Shown: in pieces, positions 21,203-31,010 of the stretch
Layout: each line of letters begins with the position of its first letter
Numbering within the stretch: position 1 is the stretch's first letter
Origin: Lenzites betulinus
Lineage: Eukaryota > Basidiomycota > Agaricomycetes > Polyporales > Polyporaceae
Direction of reading: 5' to 3'
Length of the DNA stretch: 31,371 nt
NCBI GenBank assembly: GCA_022264855.1
Contig: JABYQU010000096.1
Span: forward strand, 1 to 31,371
Translations under genes and position numbers: made by a program
The notes under the pieces: generated by a model
The model's database searches: none
What the model saw: the letters and a program-made list of their open reading frames with translations, nothing else
What the model was told of the DNA's origin: nothing

Positions 21203-22613
21203 AACATCTGATATGGCACGGTGAGCTTTGCCGCCTCACGACATGGTCTGACGTCGTGCTGATGGTGAACAGATTGCAAGGGTCGGTGCCCGCGGGGTGT
21301 GTGATGCTCGCTTCCCGTTGTAAGACCCACAGACCGATGTGCGCTGTAATACTATATCTAGCTTTATTGTGTTACGCTCTGGGTATGTGTATTCTCCGAC
21401 GCTGTTCTGATGAGTTCCACTCTGGGCATATATATCCTATGATATTCTCGAGCGAATGCCAGGAGGTGCCGCCTACTACTGACGTCGGTGTAAATATTGC
21501 GTGTATTCGTGGCTTCATAGCAAGGCGCACTTTTCCCGCGCTTCCAGAGATGATTCACTGTGTCCAGCGAAAGCTACTTCAATACTTCGGTCCGGGTCAC
21601 CTTGCAGCGTCTCATTCGATCGACCGGAGATAGGCGCGCGGAGGTACCACAAGTGTGACCTGTGTGACAACGCTTATACATTCCGGCGCCAGTGCAGTGG
21701 ACCGTGCCACTTTCCTCCTCCCACCCGCGGCCGCAGCGTTTCCAGCCGTGACTTTCAGAGGACCATACAGTCAACTGCTCTCCTTACTGCTCATCCACTG
21801 CAAAGACACACGCCCTTGATGTCGCGCATGTGTAGTCACAACTGGCGTGACTGGAAAACTGACGAACTAGCCATAATACGTTCGCCAGAGAAGTCGTTGC
21901 ATGCATCCCTGGAACATCTGGGACTCAATAGCCAACGTCTACTTGCGGAATCCAGCGGCGGGCACTTCATGCACTTGTGGCGTATCCAATGCGTGAACCG
22001 TCCCCTGCAGAATATACAGGTTCGGGCCGGCGTCGTGTTTTCCCCCTCTCATTTTTATCCATCTTCTCCCTCTCAACCACGATGCTACACCACCGCACTA
22101 GTACTATCTTACAGACTTGGCAATCGCCTATTGGCACCGGTGGAAGTCGGCGAGGCTTGGCGTTTACATGCCAGTGTATGGTCACTGCAGATTGTCGGAA
22201 ATTCCCACCTGCCCTCGCGAGGGCGCTAGCCTCCCAGACGCCTCCCCGGCACCTCGGGAGGCGCTCTGGGTCTCCGGACCGCCTCGCGAGCGCCTAGGAG
22301 AGCGCTCTATCTATCCCGATGAGGTCGCGAGATCAAGCCGTCCATCTGGATGATCAGTCGAGCGCGGGATGCATCACGATGCAATCGCGAGATTGAGGCG
22401 ACTCTCCTGTCTCCCTCCCCAACACAAAACCCTCAACTTGTATAGTAAGCCTAGCAAACTCCAACTGTTGTTCGTGCCCCCTGCGCCTGTCCTGTACAAA
22501 GTTTCGATCCGGGAAGTACGATTAAGCCGCGCCAGCCTCTAGGTAAACCTGAACCCGGTGTATACCGTACTAGTGAGCTCATCTAGAGGTACTGATACAA
22601 ATGTATTAGAACG
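21203..22613. other. Gene-poor stretch before the second transposase
   Basis: No gene is supported. A pyrimidine-rich tract lies at about 22040-22080. A GC-rich block at 22210-22400 holds a hairpin and four TCGCGAG words, described separately. The second transposase has no visible divergent partner gene here, unlike the first Plavaka element. Confidence 0.5.
22215..22391. repeat. Cluster of four TCGCGAG words with a hairpin
   Basis: TCGCGAG occurs at 22215, 22284, 22325 and 22385. Between the first two, CCCAGACGCCTCCC and GGGAGGCGCTCTGGG (about 22233-22270) can pair with one bulged base. The cluster sits about 220 bp upstream of the second transposase start. It may be regulatory or a subterminal region of that element. 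Confidence 0.5.
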
Positions 22614-25600
22614 ATGGCAAGAGGTCCAAAGAAAGGAAAGGTCGCAACTACGATATGCAAATGGTGTGGCAAACCTTCAGGCAATATCGCGCGTCATGCG
22701 CCGTCGTGTGAGACCAAGACCCGCGAAGCAAGAGATCGGAGACTCCTTGCGGAGAGTATTCACGCAAGTAAGTATTGCAATAATCGGACGTGTCGTCGGC
22801 TCTGTTGATCCCTTAACACTGACATATCATCATACTATTACAGATCCGTCCATAAGGACTTTATTAAACCTCGCGCCGCCACCTTCGAATGCACCCACCG
22901 CCTTACCTGCGTCGCCGCAGCATGATGTGGCGACCAACACCGCGGTAGACATACCCGCGGCTGGAAACGACATGGACGTTGACAGTATTGATCCGGGAGG
23001 TGTGCAGGGGCACCCCGACCACGGTGAGTACAGCGATCGTGTGTGCGCGCATCTACATATTCAAAGTTGACTTGTCTATCCAGAGCTGCCAGAGCGCGAT
23101 CGAAACCCTTTCGTCGCTGTATTCAACGACTCGCTGCCCGAGGCGCCGTCGTCTCCACCGTCTGCTGAACCGACGGCCGATACGTTCCCTATGCCAACGA
23201 TGCGGCCTCCGACGTTGCATAACCCCCCTGCAGAGCTCCTCGAAGATGACTTCTTGACAGTTAATCACCCGAACTCCAAGCTTCCTCCGACGATTCACCA
23301 TTTCGAAGACTTCATCCGCGACTCTCAACCCAAGGTCGACCCGTCTAGCATCCCCAAGCGACCTTGGGAGCCGTTCAACTCTCGTATCGACTTCGAGTTC
23401 GCGCAGTTCGTGCTCGAGGCCGCCCTCAACAACGGCCAAATCGACCGGCTGCTCAAACTCATCGCCCGCATCTCGGAGGGGCGGTCTGACTTTAGCTTCA
23501 AGAACTCCGGCGATGTTAAGAGCGCTTGGGATGTCGCCTCTCACCTGTCGCCTCCTGTCTGTACTATTGATTCAATCTTCATGTAACCCGGCTCACTCAA
23601 TGTTACTTAGTTTGAGACCCACACCTTTCCTATATCCGACCAAGATGGACCAGTGGATCTCACGCTACACTACCGCTCTGTCTTCGAGTGGAGTCTCGCC
23701 GTCCTTGCCGACCCGGTGCTAGCACCAAAGTTTCGCTGGCACGCCCAACGACTATTCAAGAGAAGTGACGATAACTGGGAGCGTTTCATTGACGAACCAC
23801 ATACAGCTGACCTTTGGTGGAACGTCGAGGTTGGTAACATTTGACCAACTCAAGTTGTCTGGTTGTTCTGACGGCTATGTGCGTTATAATACTAGAATAC
23901 AATCCCTCCCGACGGCAGTCCTCTGGGATATGAGATCTACGCAGATAAAACGCGTCTATCCTCCTTCGGAACTCAAAAGGGTTATCCAATCATGGCTCGG
24001 ATCAGCAACCTTCCTTCCGACATTCGAAAGAGTGATCGCTTCGGCGGTGCAGAGGTAGTCGGCTTCCTGCCACTTGTGCGTTACTTTCTGCTTTCCGTCG
24101 TTGATTAACAGTTTATGCATACTATATTATTATAGGTTGAGCAAGAGACTAAGGAGGGAACTAAACGCTTTGTTGTGCTCAAGCGGGCGATCTGGCATGA
24201 CTCGTTTTGGATCCTCTTGCGCACAGTTGCAAAGTACGCGACGACCGGATACAAGTACAAATGTGGGGACGGTGTCGAGCGGGTTCTCTACCCCTTCATT
24301 ATCATGCTTGTTGCAGACTATGAAGAACAGTGCGTGCTATAACAGACTGTATAAGTGACGTTGGCTAACGCAGAGCTCCTCATACTACCAGAGCTGTTAT
24401 GGCCCTTATCCGAGGAGTCAACGGGCTGTCTCCCTGCCCTGTTTGTTTAGTCCCCCAGGACCAGCAGAGTATACTGGGCATTCAGCCATTATATCCTTTG
24501 CGGCAACATTCTGATGCGGAACCTCATCTGAACAACAAGAACCTCAATAAGGGACAGCTCGAGGCTATCATAAAACCACTAGGTATACGGCCGATCAAGG
24601 TATGTTATAGTAACACAGATCAAATGTGAATCTGCTAATTTGGAGTTTTCAGAACGTTTTTTGGAAAATCCCCCGAATGAATGCTTATCAAGCCATTTCA
24701 TGGGACCGTCTGCATGCCTATCATGGCGGTCTCTTCAGCGACCACCTTTTCGTCCAGTTTCAGGAAATTGTGAAAGAGATGGGAAGGAAGACTATGAAAG
24801 CAATCAATGAGCGGTTTGTTCATTAAATCACTTTATCTGACTCCCAAATATGTCTGATCATAAAACCATTAGATTTGATTTGATTCCTAGATGGAAGGAT
24901 ATGAATCACTTCTCAGAGGTGTGTTCAGTGAACTTCACAGATGGCACAAAGTATGAAGATATATCCAAGGTTTTCATATTCAACATTGGCAAGTTATGTC
25001 ATGATGGCTTACTCCATTGTATACTAGGTCCTAGTCTATGCAAGTTATAAGGTGCTCAGACCTGGAGTTACTCTTCGTGGCCATTTGCTCCTCAAATGCA
25101 TTCATCAATATGTTATTCTGGATATGCTGGCAGGGCTGGAACTACAGACTGAATCCAGTCTAAGGAGGTATGCAAGAGAGCTGGTGAAGTTCTGTGAAGA
25201 TGTTCAGGTCAATGAGTTCATTTCCTGAACACCAAACAACATCAGAACTGAAGTCCACATATCTAGACCTACCATGCTGAACATCCAAATAAAAGTTGGA
25301 ATTTTCCCAAGATGCACACCCATCAGCACCTTATTCAAGATGTCCTGTCTAAAGGAGTCACAAAGAACTATAACACCAAGCCCTTTGAGAAGATGCATGG
25401 TGCAATCAAGTCAATCTATGCTGATCAGACCAACTTCAAAAATGTTGAGACCCAAGTAAGTCCAAATTTCAGTCCAATGTAAGTGTTGAGCTGCCTAATG
25501 AAAGGTATAGATCACCAGGATACAACATAATACGTCGGTCGCAGGAATCATACAGGCTCGTCTGGACGTATACGATGAAGCATTCACACCGCAGCAGCCT

Positions 25601-26282
25601 GAGAAGAAGCCCTCCAAAGACTCTGTAAAATTCCATTTCGGCCATGTCTATCTCGGAGCTAGACGGTCTGCATCCACAGTCTCAAAGGTCGAGGAGACAC
25701 ACTCAGACAATTCGACGTTCACGCGGTTCCGCCTCAAGTTCGAGGAGTTTTTCAACCAAACTATCCGATTCGGTGTTCGATTACGGGAACCTGGGGTAAT
25801 CCAACACAACCGTCCTCAGTGGGTTAAGCTCAGCGGTGCCGAGGAGGCAAGCATAGTTGTTCTCTCTTGTACTTATTTAATTCAACTCTGACGGCTGCGG
25901 TGTACATGATCAGATTGTGGAGGCGCGATATCTCAAGGTCGATTACGAGTCGAGGGTCGACTGGAAGCTCCTCACCGACTATCTCCGTTGCAGCCCGTCC
26001 TTCCAAGGCGCCCCCCGATACGACCACATCATCTACAAAGTCGACGATAGCACCATCGGATTCGCTCAGCTCCTTTTCGTCTTCACCTTCAAGTTTGAGA
26101 ACGTTCTTCACCCTGTAGCGATGGTTAAGTTTCTTGATGAGGTGCGCGGTCGACGGTCCAATGCCGACAATGGAATGGATCTCCGACGTGTTCGAAAGTC
26201 CCCTATGCCCGTTGACTTCATACGAGCTACTTCAATCATTCGCGGCCTTCTTGCTATGGAGGATCTGAATGAACATGGGGAC
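22614..26282 (+). pseudogene. Second Plavaka-type transposase, 3'-truncated
   Basis: A chain of about 13 exons can be followed from ATG 22614 (exons ending at 22767, 23023, 23556, 23829, 24075, 24329, 24599, 24813, 24969, about 25188, 25455 and 25846, the last starting at 25914). Frames mostly agree. The N terminus has a zinc motif C-x2-C-x9-H-x3-C ('ICKWCGKPSGNIARHAPSC') instead of the C2H2 finger of the first copy. The core has 'YADKTRLSSFG', 'CPVCLVP', 'SWDRLHAYHGGLFSDHL', 'FTDGTKYEDISK', 'NFPKMH' and 'TKPFEKMHG', which are family landmarks including the likely D, D and E residues. The splice at about 25189-25311 is unclear and may be damaged. The intron at 25847 has a GC donor. Homology stops after 'MEDLNEHGD' (26282), where GC-rich foreign sequence begins and the frame runs on to 26645. 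The last 20-30 residues are therefore lost, and the copy is probably inactive. Confidence 0.75.
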
Positions 26283-27119
26283 AGTACCGGTGATACGCTC
26301 CACAGGCGTTCCAGGCCAGAAACCCGCCTTTTCCTCCTTTGTGCGCGCACGCCAACCACAGCGCGCGCAGAGCCCACCGCACACCTCGGTACCCCCTACG
26401 TTGCGCGCGCAGGGCGCGCAGCCCATCGCGCGCAAGGTGAAGATGCGCGCGGGACACCTCACCACAGCGCGCGCGAGGCCTGTCGCTATCCCGAGCCCTC
26501 TGCCCTAGCTGCTCGCGCGCGCGGGTCCGCTGGGCGCATCAGTGGCGCGCGCACGAGGCGCGCGAAGAGTCGGATCGCGCGCGGCGAGTGCGCCCGGCGC
26601 GCGAGGCATCCCGGGCCCGGTTTCCGCTTATCTCCCGTATGGTAGCACGTGTTTTGGATTCCGCCTGCGGGCATTCTTGTACATAGTCATTTCGGGGCAT
26701 TCGAACCCCCCAGACAATCCACCCCTCACTCTCTCAACTGCTGGGAACGTGTCCCTCGCGCTTCTCAACGTGCAACAGCTTCCCCTTCAAGGCAGGACGA
26801 CTGGAGACCTCTCCGCTGTGACAGCGTACCGTCAGTTGCGTATATTGCGTCTATTCTGCTCCTCCTGCGTTTTACTGCGTGCGTACTGCGTTGCGAAGCC
26901 CTGCGGCTGACTGCGAGCGTTGCGTTATTCCTGCGCGCGTTGCGTTACTGAGTTTACCTCCGCGCGCGCCCTTCTACAGCGCAAGTCCGCGCGCGCTCCC
27001 GCCCTGTGCGTGAGAGGCATCCTTCCTGCTTGTGCGCGAACAGTACACGGGCCGGCCTACCAGCGAACCTAGGGAGCTCGAGACCTTACTCCCCTTCATC
27101 ACACACCTAGACGTCCTCT

Positions 27120-27176
27120 ACCCCTCGGCTATCGGCCGACAGAGCACCTCTTACCGTATCATTTTGGAGCCCACCG
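27120..27176 (+). repeat. 57-bp direct repeat, left copy
   Basis: Identical over 57 bp to 30592-30648. Both copies are open in a frame that reads 'PSAIGRQSTSYRIILEPT'. The sequences diverge immediately outside the repeat. The two copies bracket the Gag-protease region. Confidence 0.9.
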
Positions 27177-27651
27177 CGAGGGGGTTTCAGATCTCGACCT
27201 ACACCTTCGGAACGCACCCTAGAGCCGACTGCGCGCGCGCGCTGCTACAACGGCGTCCGACCTAGCGGCGGAACTGCTCGACAGTGCCTTGCGCGAGTTA
27301 CTCGCCATCGGATACAGCCAGTGCACCCCTCAAGACCTCCACACCGTCGTCGAGTCCCTTTCCCTCTTCCTCAGCTACAGCGCTCGGCGCCTGCGTTCGA
27401 ATCCCACCACCACGTGGTTCCAAGAGTTGGCCCAGGCCCTCCCTCGAGAAGACTCGGCGCCTTCCTCACCAGAGGTTCCCCCATCCCCACCTTCGGACTT
27501 TGACTTCCCTACGAACCTACGTCATTCGCGCCGTACCATCTCCACTACCGCGCTGCCAGCATCTTCAGAGCGGGACATTCTCGAATCCGCCGTCCCTACA
27601 CCGCTAAGCACTTCTGAAAGCGCGCGCTCCCCTAGCCCTCCAGCGCGCGAT

Positions 27652-29070
27652 ATGGCCGACGAACAGCATCAGGAACCGCTCGCGCAACACGCGCGCGCAG
27701 CCATGCCCGCGCGCGGACATAGCACTGCTCCTGTTTTCGACCCCGCGAACCCGCGAACGCTCCGCCGCTTCTTCCAGGATCTGGAGTTCTTGTTCGAGCG
27801 CACAGCGACCCATGGCGACACGGAGCGCAAGAGCTGGGTCGTCCGGTACCTTCCCATCGACGTTGCAGACTTGGCGGAGGCATTGCCCGAGTCGGAGGGG
27901 GTGGCCACGTACGCCGAATTCAAGGCCGCGCTCATCCAACTCTACCCGGGCGCAGGGGTCGTTAAGGCCTACTTCGTGCGGGATGCCCAAGCGCTCGCGC
28001 TCCGACGCGGCGCGTCTGTCATCAACTCTATCGCAGAGATGGCCGAGTACCACCGCGAGTTCAAGGCGATCACGGCCAGCCTCATCAAGTCCGGAGTCTA
28101 CAGCCTCACCGAGCGCGACCGTCTCTTCATTGAAGGCATCAGCGAGCCCCTTCGCGCGCAGGTCAGGAACCGGTTGCAGCTCAAGTTCCCGGATCAGCCA
28201 GCCGACCAGCCGTACGACCCGGATAAGGTCCTCAGCGCGGCCGAGTATGTCTTGACAGGTGCGATGGTCAATCTACCGGCAGCCGCAGCCCCCGCGCCGC
28301 AGGCCCTTCAGAATTCGGGCGCGCGCACCGCCGACCTGAAGGTAGAGGACCTCGCGCCGCTCCTCAAGCTTCTCGCAAAGTCCATGGTCGAGCAGAGCGG
28401 GCCCAGCAGCAGTTCCCAGGGCGTCAACCCCGCGGCGATGACTTCCGCACAGCGCGCGGCCGCGGGTGGCCCTATCGGGGGTCAGAACCAGTACGACTAC
28501 CGGCCTAACAGTGGTTACTGCCACTACTGCGGCGACGCGGGCTGTCAGGTGCGCTTCTGCCGGCATGCCGAAGAAGATATCAAGGAAGGGCGTATCGCGC
28601 GTAATGGAGAAGGCAGGATCGTCCTAGCTAATGGAAGTTTCGTCCCGCGCAACCTTCCTGGGCTCACTATGCGTGATCGGGTCTTCGAGTGGTACCGCCG
28701 CTATCCTATGGCGTCGGGTGGGGCCCCTCCGGCCCCCGCTGCCCAGATGGTCCTCCAGGTCGTGCCGAGCGCGCCCATCGATGTGTCGACGTTCCAACTG
28801 TCCACCGGCGCGCGCATCGACCAGTTGGAGCGCGAGCTGTACGCGCTGCGAGGCAAGCAGGCCTTTGACGGAGTCGAGATCACTTCTAGGCCCCCACGTA
28901 TCTTCCAGAGGCGGCCGGTGGCTCCCACAACGCTCCACAACCGGACGCGGGCCCAGCGCCCCCTGTATACCCGGACACAGCTGGTGGCGAGGCCGCGCGC
29001 GCAGCGCGCGAGGCTGCTAAGCCGGACCTCCCCGCGCGCGATCCGCCGCCGCACCAGCGCGCGCCGATAG
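27652..29070 (+). CDS. Gag-like capsid protein of a Ty3-type retroelement
   Basis: From the first ATG the ORF has 472 residues. The frame is open back to 27223 with protein-like sequence ('DLAAELLDSALRELLAIGYS'), so an upstream start or exon is possible. 'STAPVFDPANPRTLRRFFQD' followed by 'LEFLFERTATHGDTERKSW' is the typical start of agaricomycete Gag. A helical capsid region follows. A cysteine cluster near 'GYCHYCGDAGCQVRFCRHAE' resembles a zinc knuckle for RNA binding but is not a classic C-x2-C-x4-H-x4-C. After about 28890 the meaningful reading moves to the -1 frame, and the last 60 or so residues of this ORF are an Arg-rich out-of-frame tail. It would package element RNA in virus-like particles in the cytoplasm. 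Confidence 0.75.
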   Translation: MADEQHQEPLAQHARAAMPARGHSTAPVFDPANPRTLRRFFQDLEFLFERTATHGDTERKSWVVRYLPIDVADLAEALPESEGVATYAEFKAALIQLYPGAGVVKAYFVRDAQALALRRGASVINSIAEMAEYHREFKAITASLIKSGVYSLTERDRLFIEGISEPLRAQVRNRLQLKFPDQPADQPYDPDKVLSAAEYVLTGAMVNLPAAAAPAPQALQNSGARTADLKVEDLAPLLKLLAKSMVEQSGPSSSSQGVNPAAMTSAQRAAAGGPIGGQNQYDYRPNSGYCHYCGDAGCQVRFCRHAEEDIKEGRIARNGEGRIVLANGSFVPRNLPGLTMRDRVFEWYRRYPMASGGAPPAPAAQMVLQVVPSAPIDVSTFQLSTGARIDQLERELYALRGKQAFDGVEITSRPPRIFQRRPVAPTTLHNRTRAQRPLYTRTQLVARPRAQRARLLSRTSPRAIRRRTSARR

Positions 29071-29153
29071 CCGCGCACACCTCTCCAACCCCTGAACCCT
29101 CGCGCGAACACCCCTTTGCGAAAGCGCGCGATGCAACGTATGCGCCTCCGCGC

Positions 29154-30080
29154 GTGCGCAACTTCGGTGCGCCGCCCGTACCGCCGAAGGACAAGGACAC
29201 CGCCTACAAGACCCAAGTTCCGGTCTACCGCGCGAGCTTCGCGGAGGACATCTTCGAGCGCTCCATGAAGGCCCCTACGCTCACCCTGACACCGGAGGAG
29301 CTCCTGTCCATTTCCCCTGAGGTTCGCGCGCGCTATCGCGAGGCAGTCACGCCGAAACGCGTCCCTACCGATTCGCGCGCGCCAGCCGACGCGCGCGGTA
29401 GCAACGAGGGACGCGCGCCGGATGATACGCGCGTAATTGCGATGGCGTCTTGCACTACCATCGAGGAGGTCTTGGAGGAATACACCGACGACCCTGCCCT
29501 ATTCTCCTGTAGTGGCGACCCACTGCTCCCGGAGGGCGTGGTGGTGCCTGACCCCTACGAAGTCTACCTCAAGCGGCTCGAGCCAGGTAGCGACCCCGAT
29601 GTCCTGACTGTCGCCAAGGAGTCTCACGCGTTACGCTCCATCGTCGGCTTGGTGGACAACAAGGAGTTTGTCGAGGCAATCATCGATCCGGGCTCTCAGA
29701 TCGTAGCCATGTCCGAGGACGTCTGCCATGCTCTTCGGCTCGCCTATGACCCGACCATCGTCCTTAACATGCAGTCCGCCAACGGGGATGTGGACCGGTC
29801 GCTTGGCTTGGTGCGGAACATGCCTTTCGCAGTGGCGGACATTGTCTTGTACCTGCAGGTGCACGTCATTCGTCATGCAGCCTATGACATCCTTCTGGGT
29901 CGGCCCTTCGACGTTTTGACCAAGAGCGTCGTCAAGAACTTCACTAACGAGGAGCAGACCCTGACCATCGTGTGCCCGAACACGGGAACGATCGCGACCG
30001 TGCCCACCATCGCGCGCGGGCGCGCGCGCTTTCGTGCCTCCGACGCCGGACATCCCCTTGGACAGCCAGCCCTTGCTTGA
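29154..30080 (+). CDS. Retropepsin-like aspartic protease domain
   Basis: The ORF is 308 residues from its ATG, but the frame is open and protein-like from 28890, so it is probably expressed as an extension of Gag by a -1 frame change. The active-site motif reads 'AIIDPGSQIVAMS', that is D-P-G-S in place of the usual D-[ST]-G. The later 'AAYDILLGRPF' is the second conserved strand of the family. Around these, 'ALRSIVGLVDN' and 'LNMQSANGDVDRSLGL' are typical of fungal Ty3 proteases. The protease would cleave the Gag polyprotein. Normally the polymerase follows directly; here the frame ends at 30080 and no polymerase motif follows. Confidence 0.7.
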   Translation: MRNFGAPPVPPKDKDTAYKTQVPVYRASFAEDIFERSMKAPTLTLTPEELLSISPEVRARYREAVTPKRVPTDSRAPADARGSNEGRAPDDTRVIAMASCTTIEEVLEEYTDDPALFSCSGDPLLPEGVVVPDPYEVYLKRLEPGSDPDVLTVAKESHALRSIVGLVDNKEFVEAIIDPGSQIVAMSEDVCHALRLAYDPTIVLNMQSANGDVDRSLGLVRNMPFAVADIVLYLQVHVIRHAAYDILLGRPFDVLTKSVVKNFTNEEQTLTIVCPNTGTIATVPTIARGRARFRASDAGHPLGQPALA

Positions 30081-30479
30081 GGTCCCGGATGGCGAGATCG
30101 CATGCGTAATCACTGTAGAAGATGGCGTGCCGCGCATCACGTCGTATACCCCGACTCCTGACCCATCTCTGCCTCTTTCCGCGCTCTATTTCTCTGCCTG
30201 CGACGCACTACCTATAGAGGTGCTATCTCTGCTCGACAAACTTGAAAAACCACATGGAGACGCACCGCGCGCAACCCCTTCTCCCTCTACGCCTCTAAAA
30301 CCCCATGAAGACGCCTATAGCGCGCGCACGCCTCACGTCTTTGTTCCGTCTATGTCCAGTTCCGCTCCTCCGGTCGCGCCTATGTCTCCTCTAGGTTCCT
30401 CTCAGTCTCAAGGGCTCCCTAGCCCCTCTACTCCCAAGGCGGGCGCAACCCCAGCCACTAATACCCCGCGCGCGACCCA

Positions 30480-31010
30480 GTGTTATTGCGCGCGGAAGAC
30501 ACCGCGCGCTCGACTCCCATCGCGCGCGACCCCTCGCGCGCGCATCCCACGCGCGCGCCCGCCAAGGCCAAACTGGCCTACGCATCGCGCGACCCCTCGG
30601 CTATCGGCCGACAGAGCACCTCTTACCGTATCATTTTGGAGCCCACCGGGATCGTCGCGGCCATTCCGCCCGAATTTGGACTCGCGCGCGTCTTCGAGGA
30701 CGAGTTCTACGTCATGCGCACCAGAGTCGCGCCGATGATCTTCAATCAATGGCTGCCGGTCCTCGCGCTGCTAGAACACCGCGCGCGCGAATATCGCGAC
30801 GCTCTGGTAGGCCTGCGCGCGCTGGATCCAATGAACGCGCCAGCTCCGTCGACCTTGGTCCGCGTTGAAGGCCACTTGCAGGACATCCAGGACTTGAAGC
30901 GCGAGCTAGTCAACGCACAGTTCGCATATGGGGAGGGGGACTTGGACATCTTGGAGAGTAACGACGCCCATGGGGACGCGCGCACGGTTCCGCGAACCGC
31001 GGAAATGTAG
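30480..31010 (+). CDS. Unrecognised ORF at the 3' end of the retroelement
   Basis: An open frame of 176 codons with no ATG at its start (first in-frame ATG at about 30714). It crosses the right 57-bp repeat and continues as 'IPPEFGLARVFEDEFYVMRT', 'MIFNQWLPVLALLEHRAREY' and an acidic helical end. Regular amphipathic content suggests real protein. It resembles no polymerase, integrase or chromodomain. It could be part of a longer upstream ORF of this family, since the left 57-bp copy reads in the equivalent frame. Confidence 0.35.
   Translation: MLLRAEDTARSTPIARDPSRAHPTRAPAKAKLAYASRDPSAIGRQSTSYRIILEPTGIVAAIPPEFGLARVFEDEFYVMRTRVAPMIFNQWLPVLALLEHRAREYRDALVGLRALDPMNAPAPSTLVRVEGHLQDIQDLKRELVNAQFAYGEGDLDILESNDAHGDARTVPRTAEM
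30592..30648 (+). repeat. 57-bp direct repeat, right copy
   Basis: Identical to 27120-27176. It lies inside the unrecognised 3' ORF, which continues for about 120 codons beyond it. Confidence 0.9.

Noticed and set aside
26690..26716. tRNA T-arm-like sequence (ggggcattcgaacccccc)
   Set aside because: The stem has a mismatch next to the loop, and no acceptor, D or anticodon arms are found around it.
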